Source: Rachycentron canadum
Taxonomy: Eukaryota > Chordata > Actinopteri > Carangiformes > Rachycentridae
DNA length: 64,000 nt
Reading direction: 5' to 3'
Assembly: GCA_038496675.1 (NCBI GenBank)
Contig: CM076668.1
Span: forward strand, 16,688,768-16,752,767
The notes under the pieces are model-generated. The model was not told the origin of the DNA. It searched no databases and saw only the letters and a list, made by a program, of their open reading frames with translations. Made by a program: the position numbers and the translations under genes. Positions 27,548 to 36,610 of this stretch are shown here, one piece after another (within the stretch, counting starts at the first letter, position 1; the number at the start of each line of letters is the position of its first letter).

Positions 27548-28965
27548 CCATGCACACACACAGCCATGCACACACACACATATACGGCAGATACACAAGG
27601 GTTTTCCTACTGATATTTCATCATCTAAAGTCCTCACACAGGCTGTAACTTATACTATCTCAAACTGCTACACACACACACTCCCATGCAACCTCCTCTC
27701 CCTTCTTTCCATCATTTCTCCTCCCCAAATACTCATCCTGCTTCCTCCCTCCTCCTCCTCCTCCCCGTGACATGCTTCTGCCCCCTACAGGTGATCAGAA
27801 AGGTGGTGCGCCGCGTGGTCAACTCAGAGGAAAGGAAGGAAAGTGAAGGCGAAACTGTTACAGAAGAAGGAGCTGCTGCTGCTGCTGCTGGTGGTGATGG
27901 TGATGGTGTTGGTGGTGGTGTAGAAGATGCTGCTCCTTCAGCAGGAGCGGGAACAGCAGCAGGAGCCGCGGGGGGAAAGGGCAAGAGGAGGGGCAAGCGC
28001 TCCCGACAGGGCCACAAGGCTGAGAAGTGTGGAGAGGAGGCCCAGAGAGGGAAAACTGAGGTTGGCGCTAGAACCACCAGTCTAACGTAGTCCGCTGAGC
28101 CGCGCTGGCCCAGCTCCACCTGCATGACGCTGTAGTTGTTCACAGGATTAACACCCAACACAGATTTTAGCCACATTTAGCTCTTTGCTTTGGTTTTTTC
28201 CAGCACAGATGTTTTGTGCACAGCTCTCATCACTGTCAGAGAAACTAAAAACTGAAAAAAAAACAAAAAAAATTTCTTTCATTTCAAAATCTGGGGATCA
28301 GCTTGGGCCAATTTATGCCGATTCAAGGTCCATTACTTAAAATATTCTCTGAGTGTATTGATCTTTGGATCCAGCTCCATGTTGAGACGAAGCTAGTGAG
28401 GTTTTGTTTTTGAATTTTCCCTAAACTTCCTGTCGACATAGTTTGCCGTCGCTCATGACCAGGATCAAAAATTTCAACAACCATGGCATCAATACTAAAC
28501 TGGGCAAAAGAAAGTGGGAAAAAAACTGAAATCCAAGACTATAGATTTTTTTCTATCCGCCTGTTTTTATGCACATTTCCAATTTGCACATAAATCATCA
28601 GTGTGGAGAACTCGCTGTCTTTTAAACTTGCTTTTTTCTTAAACATTTTATGCTTGACACAGGTGGAAAAGTTTATCGCTAAAAGCAGAACGTGACAATG
28701 TGTGACAGAAACAGACGTAGCGGATAAATCATGATGTGTAGAAGAGACATAAACCTCAGACGTGTGGAGCGATGAGAGTTAAATTAACACGTGAGATCTC
28801 AATGCACCAACTCTTAATATTCATATGGCAACAGTGGCTGAAAATGAACATTAATTCTAATTTTTCTTCAGATTTTCTCGAATTTTGGTAAAAATTTGAG
28901 CTAAAGTTGGATGAAAACTGACTGTAGACAATATTATATTATACATGAGCATAAATTGCAAAAAA

Positions 28966-28998
<33 letters not shown>

Positions 28999-29581
28999 CT
29001 GTTTTGTGACAAATTATCTTTCCCAATGTTAACTTTCATAGGATCACACTGGCACGTTGTGCTGTATTAATATGAGCTGTTTGCTGTGATGCTCTTGTGA
29101 ATAAATGGGTTGTCAGTACAGAGGTGACTGCCTGTTCAGGTATTTGCAGTGGTTGTATTGTGTTGTGTTTCCCTCTGTACTGCAGTGCATCAGTTATACT
29201 GAGTGACAGCTGGTTGATTAGACTTAAGAGCTACTAATAATAAGTGTTTCAACTAATATAGCGTAAATAAAAACCTCTTTTTTCTCTCTTTCAATGTGAT
29301 AATTGAAGCACGTGTGATTTGTGTAGTGATTTTAACATCTTTTCCCTTCTTCTCTTCTTCTTTCCCTCCTTGAACTCGTCTCTCTTCCAGCATGTTGCCT
29401 GTGATCAACCATCGTCGATCTTCATTAACATACGGGTCAAATTTCACCTGAGCACAACACTAACATTTTGTTCTCTCTCTTTTTTTTTTTTTTTGTCTCT
29501 CCATGGACCTCGCTGCTTTCTCTCTCTCTCAAGCCTGGAGATGGCGCCAACAAGAAACAAGGGAAGAGAAGTCAGTCGTAA
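1074..29581 (+). CDS. ank3: Ankyrin-G (ank3), 3' portion of gene, partial at 5' side
   Basis: This is the spectrin- and membrane-protein-linking adaptor of axon initial segments, nodes of Ranvier and lateral membranes. Exons whose phases all close: 1074-1228, 1656-1867, 2247-2454, 3297-3393, 3482-3710, 4393-4518, 5374-5496, 6036-6062, 6666-6747, 7990-15741, 17248-17322, 18758-18889, 19079-19222, 24297-24969, 25054-25243, 25528-25611, 27369-27452, 27791-28060 (or read on to TAG at 28090) and 29534-29605 (TAA at 29579). The domain order is the end of ZU5-N, then ZU5-C, UPA, giant exon, death domain and C-terminal regulatory region. The ankyrin repeats lie upstream of the window. Assignment to ank3 rather than ank2 rests on the death domain (MAIVADHLGLSWT, LLEGPIFDYGNISGT) and on giant-exon blocks such as SLALRKRYSYL and LLSQHSIEYCDDEL. 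The protein encoded here is roughly 3,560 residues. The first codon is completed by an exon outside the window. Confidence 0.95.
1920..2215 (+). repeat. Degenerate attagc/gtagcag-type simple repeat in ank3 intron
   Basis: The stretch just before the exon at 2,247 is built from many irregular copies of ttagcatt, agcagttgtag and similar words. It looks like an eroded minisatellite. No gene signal was seen inside it. Confidence 0.6.
6748..7989 (+). other. ank3 intron before the giant exon
   Basis: An AT- and T-rich intron with no recognisable coding block. It contains a TTG/CTG-rich stretch at about 7,670-7,695 and a long pyrimidine-rich approach (7,840-7,985) to the giant-exon acceptor. Confidence 0.7.
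7990..15741 (+). CDS. ank3: ank3 neuronal giant exon
   Basis: A single 7,752-bp exon encoding about 2,584 residues without interruption. It encodes the serine-rich and tail insert of the 270/480-kDa ankyrin-G isoforms that organise axon initial segments. The acceptor is ...ctgaag at 7,989, which completes the AAA codon begun at 6,747. The open frame has an internal ATG at 8,124 that is not the start. Recognised conserved blocks include SSPIRSYRTMPSPIKTVV, QEILKDVADMKEDLIRMSAI, KSPLSDSGFETRSEKTPS, EETHITTTTRMVYH, SVRDIMKAFQSGRDPSKELA, VNTPVSQEEDSRPSSAQLI, SGKSPLTPETPSSEEVSY, IEFPPPPPLDS, TPDTTPARTPTDDSTPTSEP and FHEGKMFEMTRSGAIDMSKR. The preferred 3' end uses a gtaggc donor after 15,741: AAG A joins GC CCT to give ...RRKSPQSPCERTDLRMAIV. 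Reading straight through instead ends at TAA 15,843-15,845. Confidence 0.93.
9561..9620 (+). other. ank3: GABARAP-binding LIR-type motif in the ankyrin-G giant exon
   Basis: Codons here read acidic residues, then Trp (TGG 9,576-9,578), Glu, Glu, Phe (TTT 9,585-9,587), then a charged helix (SKDEIEEAQRNAL). In mammals the equivalent giant-ankyrin segment is a strong GABARAP ligand, with Trp and an aromatic or aliphatic residue three positions later docking into the Atg8 pockets. Both pocket residues are kept here. The function in this species is inferred. Confidence 0.7.
12246..15224 (+). other. ank3: Cluster of EB-binding SxIP-type motifs in the ankyrin-G tail
   Basis: Ser-x-Ile/Leu-Pro motifs embedded in Ser/Pro/Lys-rich disordered sequence: SQIP (12,246-12,257), SQIP (12,321-12,332), SRLP (15,048-15,059) and SRIP (15,213-15,224). 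A related TKIP lies at 11,742-11,753. In mammalian 480-kDa ankyrin-G, such motifs recruit EB1/EB3 to microtubules at the axon initial segment. Presence of the motifs is direct; the binding is inferred. Confidence 0.6.
13443..13487 (+). repeat. ank3: In-frame 9-bp tandem repeat encoding Asn-Gly-Ser
   Basis: Five consecutive 9-mers (three perfect copies of aatggctcc, then aatggttct and aaaggttct) encode NGS NGS NGS NGS KGS inside the giant exon. The unit keeps frame, so length changes would only lengthen or shorten a flexible linker between the Glu-rich stretch (13,350-13,380) and the block containing DQSITDCSIATTAEFSHDTD. Confidence 0.9.
15846..17247 (+). other. ank3 intron between giant exon and death domain
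   Basis: No conserved coding block is visible. AT-rich sequence with a short poly(T) at 16,928-16,945 and a normal polypyrimidine tract and CAG before 17,248. Confidence 0.65.
17248..19222 (+). other. ank3: ank3 death domain, three exons
   Basis: Exons 17,248-17,322, 18,758-18,889 and 19,079-19,222 encode the ankyrin death domain (RMAIVADHLGLSWT, ELARELDFSVEEINFIRVEN, FMLLKKWVHRDGKNATT, DALTAVLTKINRLDIVTLLE) followed by the ANK3-type GPIFDYGNISGT extension. It is a six-helix protein-interaction fold with no enzymatic role. All junctions are phase 1. Confidence 0.93.
19223..24296 (+). other. Large ank3 intron (5.07 kb)
   Basis: Separates the death domain from the C-terminal exons. It holds a CCT/CTC-rich microsatellite (21,060-21,118), the polypyrimidine tract at 22,090-22,895, C-rich sequence at 23,080-23,105, and otherwise AT-rich unique-looking sequence. 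Mammalian ank3 has alternative tail exons in this interval; I could not find a convincing counterpart. Confidence 0.6.
22090..22895 (+). repeat. Polypyrimidine (C/T) tract, about 800 bp
   Basis: The + strand is overwhelmingly C and T (repeated CCTCCT, CTCCCCCT, CTTCCT words), so stops are rare in all three forward frames. The resulting Pro/Ser/Leu open frame (21,854-22,927) is a composition artefact. It lies deep in an ank3 intron. Such strand asymmetry can form intramolecular triplex DNA. Confidence 0.85.
27499..27545 (+). repeat. (CA)n microsatellite next to an ank3 splice donor
   Basis: More than 20 CA units begin about 45 bp after the donor of exon 27,369-27,452. Interrupted CA words continue to about 27,580 and recur at 27,670-27,680. 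Confidence 0.95.
28091..29533 (+). other. Possible last coding intron of ank3 or alternative 3' UTR
   Basis: AT-rich sequence with an AT-alternating tract (28,968-29,000). If the TAG at 28,088 is used, this would be 3' UTR. The first AATAAA is only at about 29,100, which favours the spliced model. Confidence 0.5.
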
Positions 29582-31560
29582 CAGTGGAGCTCAAAACTGA
29601 ACCTGGTGAGAAGCCAGTTACTAAGAAATGTAATTTAACTCATTAAAATTTGGAAATTTGGATGCTAAAGTTGTTTTAAGATTTTACTGATCACTTTTAA
29701 AGCAGCCAGGGCTTGGCTCCAAATTACATACCAGAATTATTATCCCCATATAAGCCAGTACGCAGCCTAAGATCCTCAGGTGGAGCCCAAAGTTGAGGCT
29801 TAAATCTGTTTTTTAAATTATGGTACCATATAGAGGAAAATAGACCATAAAGCAGGATATGCATTAGACAAACTGTACTTTTATTATTTTTATTATTTTT
29901 GCTTTTTAAACTGTCCTTGATAAATAATAAAGTATAGTATATTTTTAACTGAAATCTGTAATGCTTTTACCCTGCAGGTCCATAGACGTCCACATGCGAG
30001 GCCGAACTCACCCTGGGAGGAAAAACGGACTGGAGCCACTGAAAACGAAGAAGCCTCGTCAATCAGCCAAAACGTGTCTGAAGCTTTCACTTAACAACGC
30101 ATGGTTTTCAGCAAGACGACGCAAAACAAGTTACATTTCTTTGATTTCGCATGAGCATGTCACCAAAACTCACTCACTGTCGGAAACAACACGGGAAGGA
30201 CACGCATGGACGTGAGCTAGAACTGTCTTTAGGTGGATGAAAGGCGTCTGCGACCAAAGAGAAGACGCAAACAGGGAAAAAAATAAAAAATAAAAAAATA
30301 GAAAAGGAAGACTTGTGGTTCAATCTCTCTCAGACACTCGCCTTATATGGTCTATTTTTTCCTCCTGGACCCACAGTACTGGGCTGTACCATGTGGTTCT
30401 TTTTTAAAAAATGAAATATAATATTAAATGGGTGATTTTTTTTGTTGTATATAAATGACATTGTATAAAAATCTTTAAAAAAAAAAAATCAGTAGCTTCA
30501 CAGATTGTTTATGCACTGATTTGAGTTGATGAAGCTTTGCAGAGTCGGTGCATTTGTATTGAGAGGTCGACACTGTTTGAGCAGCCTTGAGTGTGTGACC
30601 TGACATGCTCTTCCTTCATGAATATAAAAAGGAACAAAACAGCTGTATGTACGAATGGAGATTAAAAAAAACAAAAAAAAAACAAAAAACTGCTTGATTT
30701 TAAACAAAGGACGTTTCTTTAAAGCCAACAGCTTCTTCCGCTCTGTCTGTGGAACATTGTCTTCAGAGAAATGATATTTTGCTGCATGTGATGTCACTTT
30801 ATTTTAACGCTTTTCTTTTCTTTCTCCTAACTCAAAAGCACTGTAATACGATTAGAGAGGGTCTGATGGTACTTCTGTCTGTGTGAGCACTCATATTAAC
30901 CCAACCATCCGTCGTCTATTACTGTTTCTATTTTTTTTTTTTTTTTTTCTACAGAACACACACTCCACACTCGAGTGGCAAGATTCATTATGAAGCTTCA
31001 GGGCCGTACTGAGTGTCCCTGAATGTAACCTGCAGACTGGCACATTGCATTAACTCCAACTTGCTTGCAGCACCCTCACCCCATTGTGTGTGTGTGTGTG
31101 TTTGTGTAACATCAAATGAAACCTGTCTTATCTGTACACCCATCATGCACACTATATGGCTTCTAGGTCTGCTGTGGTTTTACAAAGGGGACTTATTTTT
31201 TCTTTTATTTTGACGGTTTGATGATTTTTAATCTTTATTTAATTGGTTGTAATTACATTAGAACAGAGGATCTAATTTTTAGCCCCGTCGCCAAAATCTG
31301 ATCCCTTTTTACTAATAGTTAAAGAGAAAATTGAAAAACAATTAAAACACTTGTATTGATCCCACGTTGAAAATCAGATTTTCTGTTCCTGTGTAAATCT
31401 GTTTGTTGTTTTTTCATCTGTCTTTTTTCATACAAATCCACCCTAAGCATCCATTGTTGATAATAAATCTGGTACCGACATGTATGACAAACCAACATAG
31501 CCTACACTGGATGATCCAAGTAATTATTTAAGCAGAAAAATAAATTGTGTTTAAACTGAA
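29582..31560 (+). other. ank3: ank3 3' UTR with one intron
   Basis: Untranslated sequence follows the TAA to a GT donor at 29,606. An acceptor at 29,977 opens a last exon from 29,978. It has no long open frame and carries A-rich tracts and a GT run (31,087-31,104). AATAAA hexamers lie at 31,462-31,467 and 31,539-31,544. The second is followed by GT-rich sequence at about 31,560-31,580, so cleavage near 31,560 is likely. Confidence 0.6.
31539..31544 (+). terminator. ank3: Probable ank3 polyadenylation signal
   Basis: AATAAA with a GT-rich downstream element at about 31,560-31,580. An alternative AATAAA lies at 31,462. Confidence 0.55.
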
Positions 31561-32903
31561 TGTCTGGTGTCTCTGTGTTGACAGTGTTTTGCAGGTTTGT
31601 GGTTTCAACCAGGACAAAACTCATCTTCGTCAAATCTAAGGCAGCGGTTTAAGTCTGTTTTTATTCTTAGTTTCCTTCAAAATTTTTACTTTCCAGACTC
31701 TTGTCAGTTCATTTCTGCCTCACGTGGGGGTCCTGAGCAAGCAAGAGTTTAACAATTAGTTATTTACTAAAACATGACTGAATCTACACGCTAGGAACAT
31801 TAGCTCAAAGCACAATGTCAATGCTAATATTTAGCAGGTATACACACTGTCCTAATGCCAAACTACATACTGACTCTAAGCAGCTGGGAGCTGACCTGAT
31901 ATACGTACGGTTGATTTTTGAGCGCGCTAAGATTTCTAACAACTGTATTTCTGTGGACTTCATGGAAACCAAAGTACATTTTAGTTCTGTAACGACAACA
32001 ATACAAACAACAGCTTTTACAGCTGAACCTGTCACATTTCTTTTACATTCTTTCCCTGCTGCTTTTTATTTTCGGCAGGTTTGAAGCTGCAACTAAGAAA
32101 TATTTTCACTATCAATTCATCATCTGGTTGTTTTCTCAACTCGTTCAATAAATGTGACAAGATCTTGAAAAATCACGTTTTCCTTAAACTCAAAAACACT
32201 TAAGTTGCCCGTTTTGTCTGAATAGTTAAAACCAAAATGTTTGGAGATTAATTTTCTGTAAAATGATGAAAAAAAGCCTCATGACTTAAAAACAAACAAA
32301 AAAAAACAACGGGGTGATTTACGTCTGAACAGGTGAGGGACTGTTCATATTAAACTGTTAATGATAAAGAGACAGATTTCCTGAATTTATTATTTATTAA
32401 ATAATATACCGTGACACTGTTTCATGTAAAAAAAAAAAAGTACAATAAAACTTGTGAAATTAAAGTAATTAAAATGTATTTTTAACTGTGACATTATAAA
32501 ACATTTTTTAAAATATATTTCATGTTTATGAGTAAAAGAAATTAAAAGTAAAAAAAAAAAAAACACAAATATCAAATATTAGATATTTTTACATGTAATG
32601 TTGTGTAATTTCTCCTCAGACATATTGTTCAATATCATTTTGGCAAATGATCAGACGAAGACATGAGACATTTGTGTGTAACTAGTAAAAAAGGCACATC
32701 AAACTACCCCTTGTTCAACACTTTAAAACAGTGTTGTATTATCATTTAAAGGAACAGTTCAAGGAAAGTTTAGGAAAATAAATTTATTTGTTTTCTTTCC
32801 AGCAATTATCCAAATAAGTCAGGCTTTGATTTTGGTTTATTTTTGTAACTATGGACAGAGTCGAGCTAGCTGTTTCCCCCTGTCTCTTTGGGCCAATTAT
32901 TTT
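31561..32903. other. Intergenic interval between ank3 and zinc-finger gene
   Basis: No supported gene. AT-rich with several A/T homopolymers. The segment at about 32,750-32,900 (ggaacagttca..., ...gagctagctgtttccccctgtctct) resembles a dispersed element frequent in teleost genomes, related to the one at about 46,020-46,510. Confidence 0.55.
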
Positions 32904-32909
32904 TTTATT
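32904..32909 (-). terminator. Candidate polyadenylation signal of the zinc-finger gene
   Basis: AATAAA on the - strand about 400 bp past the stop codon. Another lies near 32,785. Which one is used cannot be decided from sequence. Confidence 0.4.
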
Positions 32910-33171
32910 AATTAATTAACGTTTTCTTTATAATACATCTTGATTCATATCTAGAAGTTACAAAACATGTAACGAATAATAAATTAGAATTAGATGAAAA
33001 TTGAAAACACCAACGAGGGGCCACAAAACATAAGATTGATAAAGTAACAGCAAAAACAAAAGGAATGTAGGAGGATGGATAATATCTCCGGATAGGAGGC
33101 TGTATATGTGAACAATTGTTTTTGTTGTCATCTGGGCCTGTGTCCTGGGCTTTTTCAAAATAAGATCCAGA

Positions 33172-33192
33172 AGGGTTAGGGTTAGGGTTAGG
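33172..33192 (+). repeat. Short interstitial telomeric-type repeat
   Basis: Just over three units of AGGGTT in the 3' flank of the zinc-finger gene. A shorter version (two units) occurs at about 41,663-41,673 in a g6pc intron. Confidence 0.85.
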
Positions 33193-33306
33193 TGACGCTG
33201 GAGCTCAGTGATGTTTGCCACTTTAGCTCCACATCAGATAGATATTGATTTTTGCAAACAAGTAAATTTCATAAAATGTTGAACTTTTCCTTTTTAACAG
33301 GCTGCA

Positions 33307-36300
33307 TTAAAGACTTGTCAGCTGTGTGGATTCGTCCCTGTGAGTCTGAAGGTGTCTTTTCAGATCCTCTTTCCTCAGGAACCCTTTGCCACAGACTCTG
33401 CAGAGGTGCGTTCGCTCCCCGTCGTGGACACCCATGTGTTTGGTGAGCGAGCTGCTCGCTGTGAAGCTCTTCCCACAGACGTTACACAGATACGGTTTCT
33501 CTCCCGTGTGGGACCTCATGTGGATTTTCAGCGCTCCGCTCTTGTAGAACTTCTTGTCGCAGACGCTGCATCGGTGCGTGGACTCCCCCGTGTGGATCAT
33601 CATGTGCGTTTTCAGAGTCCCCCTCTGTCTGAATCCTTTTCCGCAGACGCTGCACAGAAACGGTTTCTCGCCGGTGTGGATTCTCATGTGAGCCATCATG
33701 TACTCCTTAAAGCTGAAGCTCTGACTGCACACGCTGCAGACGTACGGCCTCTCCCCCGTGTGAACCCTCATGTGTCCCATCAGATTCCCGTTTTGGGCGA
33801 AGGCTTTGCCGCAGACGCTGCAGATGTACGGTTTCTCCCCAGTGTGCGTTCTCATGTGCATCTCCAGTTGTTTGTGGCCGTCAAAATGTTTGCCACAAAC
33901 TTCGCAGTCATTAGTTCTGATGTAAGTTTGCAAGTGAAGCCTCAAGCTGTCCTCAGTCTCAAAACGCTTCCCACAGACGCCACAAATATCCGTTTCCCTC
34001 TCGTCCTCTTGCACGTGCTTCAAAAATGAGGCTCTGTAGCAGAAAGACCTGCAGCAGACTTTACAGCTGTATTTCAGATTAGATAAATCCTTAAAATCCT
34101 TGTTCTTCGGTCCCTTAGGTTTGTTTGATGCTTGGATTTTTGTTTTTCCTTCTCTGGCCTCATCTTCATCGCTGTCTCCATCATCACTGTCACTGCCTTC
34201 GCTTTCCTTCCAGTCCTCATCGCTGTCACCTGCTTTGCTCTCAGCGTCGGAGCAGCCTGCCTTTGTTTGACTCCTGCAGATGTTCTCCTCGTTGTGGGTC
34301 TGTAAATGCAGCTGCAGGCTCTCGTCAGAGTCCAAGTGTTTTCCGCAGACGCCACACAGGTCTGTGCTTTGCTCGTGCTTGAGTACGTGTTTCAGAAAGG
34401 AGCGTTTGTAGCGGAAGAACTTTCCACAAACTCTGCAGCAGCTCTGTCCGACACTTTGGCTCTTGTCTGTTGCAGCGATCTTCCCTGGATGCTTTTTCTC
34501 TTTCTTCCCAGCAGCAACTTCGTGGAAAGACCTTCCACACATTTTGCAACTATCCGCCCCCCGACTTTGTCTCTGAAATGTTCTTCTTCTGTTTGATCTA
34601 CGCGGCCTGTCATTTAGCTCTTCATCACTGTCATCATCTTCGCTCCCAGCCTCTGAATCCTTTGATGACAGAACCTCCTTGTCACCAGGTGGCAGCACAC
34701 AGCTTCCTCCTCGAGACTCTGCTTCCATCATAGTTGAGGTTCCTTTCTCTTCTGTCTGTGTTCGGTTATAATCTGAGGTCTTATCGTGGATAAACTCAGA
34801 GTCTGTCTCTGTAGCTGCGTCTTTAAGCTGTGGAGGACCTGATGTTTCCTGAACTCGGCCGGTGCTCCAGCCCTGCTGCTCGGGGAGTGCTGGTCTGTCT
34901 GAAGGAAAGAAAAAATCATTGTGTTTCCTATGTGTGTGCAAATTACACAATTGCACTCAAAGTTGTTGGCAAATATTTGCAAAACATTCTACTGAATAAA
35001 TAAATACATGTTTACCTGATGCAGAGAAGCAATGCAACCACGGTTTGAGGTGTAATGTACCTGTTTTGTGCAAATCTGTCTCAGTTTTCAACGTGATGTC
35101 CAGCAGTTGCCGTCGCCGGTCGATGTCGCTGTGAGAAGGAGCGAAATCTTCCTCGTATTCACTCATCGTCATCTCCAAGATCCTGAAGATCTCGTCAGCG
35201 ACAGCCGACAGTCGCTCGTGCACAACTGCCCTCTGCTGCTCAGGCGACATTTCTGGAGGAAGGAAGGAAAAAAAAGAAAAGGATAAACACTTCTCTTTTC
35301 CAAACGCTAAAATAATTCAGCTTCATAATTCCTGTTATCCCGTCCGTCATATTCTGTCCACCCGACATACACCGAACAAGGTGGAATAACATTACATAAT
35401 ACACAATACAAACAAAACACAATGGATTTTTTTTCCTTATTTGCATGAATTTACACTTTAATATTAGTGGATAAAAAACCTTGACGGAAATCGTGGTCTT
35501 AGTTAAAGTTCTTTTCAGGTTAAAACTCCAGGTTTGTAGCTTTGGGTTCATGTAAATAACAAGTTACAAAGTTAACAATGAACATTTGTTTCTGCTGCAT
35601 CTAAACGACTGGTTTTAAACTAGAAGAAGGTTCATCGTGATGTAAAACCTCCTAAACATTAAAATATAAGATCCCACTTTATTAGATACACCCACATAAC
35701 AACTATAAAAAAAAAACACAAGAAACCCACAAAGTGGCGCTAAATGAATACAAAGAGACACAGAACAGAGTGAGACAACAACTGCAAAAGACAAAAACAC
35801 AGAGGCACAAAATAATAAACTAACAACACGAAACAATGAGAGAAATGAACAAAACAGCTCCAAAACTGCCACAGAGAGACAGAAAAAAACTATTAAAAGT
35901 AAGAAATAAAAACAACTGCATTTCCATTTTTGCTGAAATCAACATTTTGGACCAGTGAGATTTGTAGAAACTGTCCCAAAGTAAAGTTACTGGCAAAAAA
36001 ATAAAATAAAATAAAATAAAATAAAATGAAATGAATTGGAAAAAAAACTACTGAAAAGTAAAGCTTCAATGATTCAACTGTTCTTTTGAGGAAACGTGAA
36101 CTCTCCAGTTTCTTCTCAGATGTTGATACTTTCTGGTTTCTTTAAGTTTATTTCTTCTTTATCTGAGTAACTTCGTGTCTCTGGGTTTTGGACTGAAGTG
36201 AACATTTCTCACCATTTTCTGACATTTTAACAAACAAACAAACGACCAATGGATTTATCAGGAAAATAAGTGAGCGGCTGCAGAGACTAAATAGGAAACA

Positions 36301-36419
36301 TTGTGCAGTTACTAACCGTCCGTTTGCAGCTTCCTCCTCTGGACAACGTTAAAAATCTCCTCCGCAGCTGCGGCCAGTCTCTCGGCGACCAGCGCCCTCA
36401 CCGCCCGCGCCCTGGACAT
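33307..36419 (-). CDS. C2H2 zinc-finger protein with duplicated N-terminal helical motif
   Basis: Three coding exons on the - strand with closing phases: 36,419-36,317 (103 bp), 35,252-35,061 (192 bp) and 34,898-33,307 (1,592 bp including TGA), giving about 628 residues. The start is the ATG at 36,419 (MSRARAV), the usual start of this teleost zinc-finger family; an in-frame ATG 45 codons upstream (36,554) is less likely. Exons 1 and 2 each encode an ERL-A-A-EEIF type helix. Exon 3 begins with a short linker, then two acidic Ser/Asp/Glu-rich segments and the fingers. I count nine intact C-x2-C-x12-H-x3-H fingers, the last seven contiguous with TGEKP/TGERP-type linkers. There are also two fingers lacking the last His (CKVCCRSF..., CGVCGKRF...) and a partial CKMCGRSF unit. 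A nuclear DNA-binding role is inferred. The orthologue is not identified. Confidence 0.88.
35690..35900 (+). repeat. Dispersed repeat family B, copy 1 (ACAAAGAGACAC-type)
   Basis: A-rich stretch made of degenerate acaaagagacac / caaaacagctc words. It matches the style of 38,960-39,260, and in reverse orientation 53,830-53,985. It lies in intron 1 of the zinc-finger gene. Confidence 0.6.
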
Positions 36420-36610
36420 GGTGTCCCGGCGGCGTCTGCCCCTCCGCCCGCCGGGTTCAGCTGCACCGACGCGGCCACGGCTCGGCCCCAGCTCCGGTAC
36501 AGTGGAGTCCCACCACTTCCGCCAGCCCCGCCGTCTTCTTCTCTCCGTGTACAACGGGGCGGACGCAGCTGCAGCGCCACCGTCCGCGAGTCCTCCCGCA
36601 TCGAAAACAC
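36320..36610 (-). promoter_or_regulatory. GC-rich 5' end / CpG-island-like promoter of the zinc-finger gene
   Basis: A sharp rise in G+C and CpG, unlike the AT-rich flanks, covers exon 1 and about 190 bp upstream of its ATG. No TATA box was seen, consistent with a CpG-type promoter. Confidence 0.55.

Larger units (their letters stand above)
24297..29605 (+). other. ank3: ank3 C-terminal regulatory exons
   Basis: Exon 24,297-24,969 begins G-YHNIDLELQTPTDLNYEPP and is acidic, with two repeated EEMT-ERV/ERL segments (24,757-24,800 and 24,826-24,860). Exon 25,054-25,243 is Lys/Gly-rich. Exons 25,528-25,611 and 27,369-27,452 are both 84 bp and carry TTRVYRRRVILK and EEAKNIPGESVTEEQFTDE, typical of ankyrin C-termini. 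Exon 27,791 encodes VIRKVVRRVV, then a poly-Ala/Gly low-complexity stretch. Two endings are possible. Reading on gives VGARTTSLT and a TAG at 28,088. Splicing at 28,060 (GAG|gttggc) to 29,534 gives PGDGANKKQGKRSQS and a TAA at 29,579. I slightly prefer the second because that exon has good splice sites and leads into a spliced 3' UTR. Confidence 0.8.

Noticed and set aside
33340..34029. 229-codon + strand frame opposite the zinc fingers
   Set aside because: Antisense shadow of the repetitive finger-coding exon.
36420..36554. Upstream in-frame extension of the zinc-finger protein starting MYTERRRRRGW
   Set aside because: Arg/Gly-rich product of a CpG-rich 5' region; the downstream ATG matches the usual family start.
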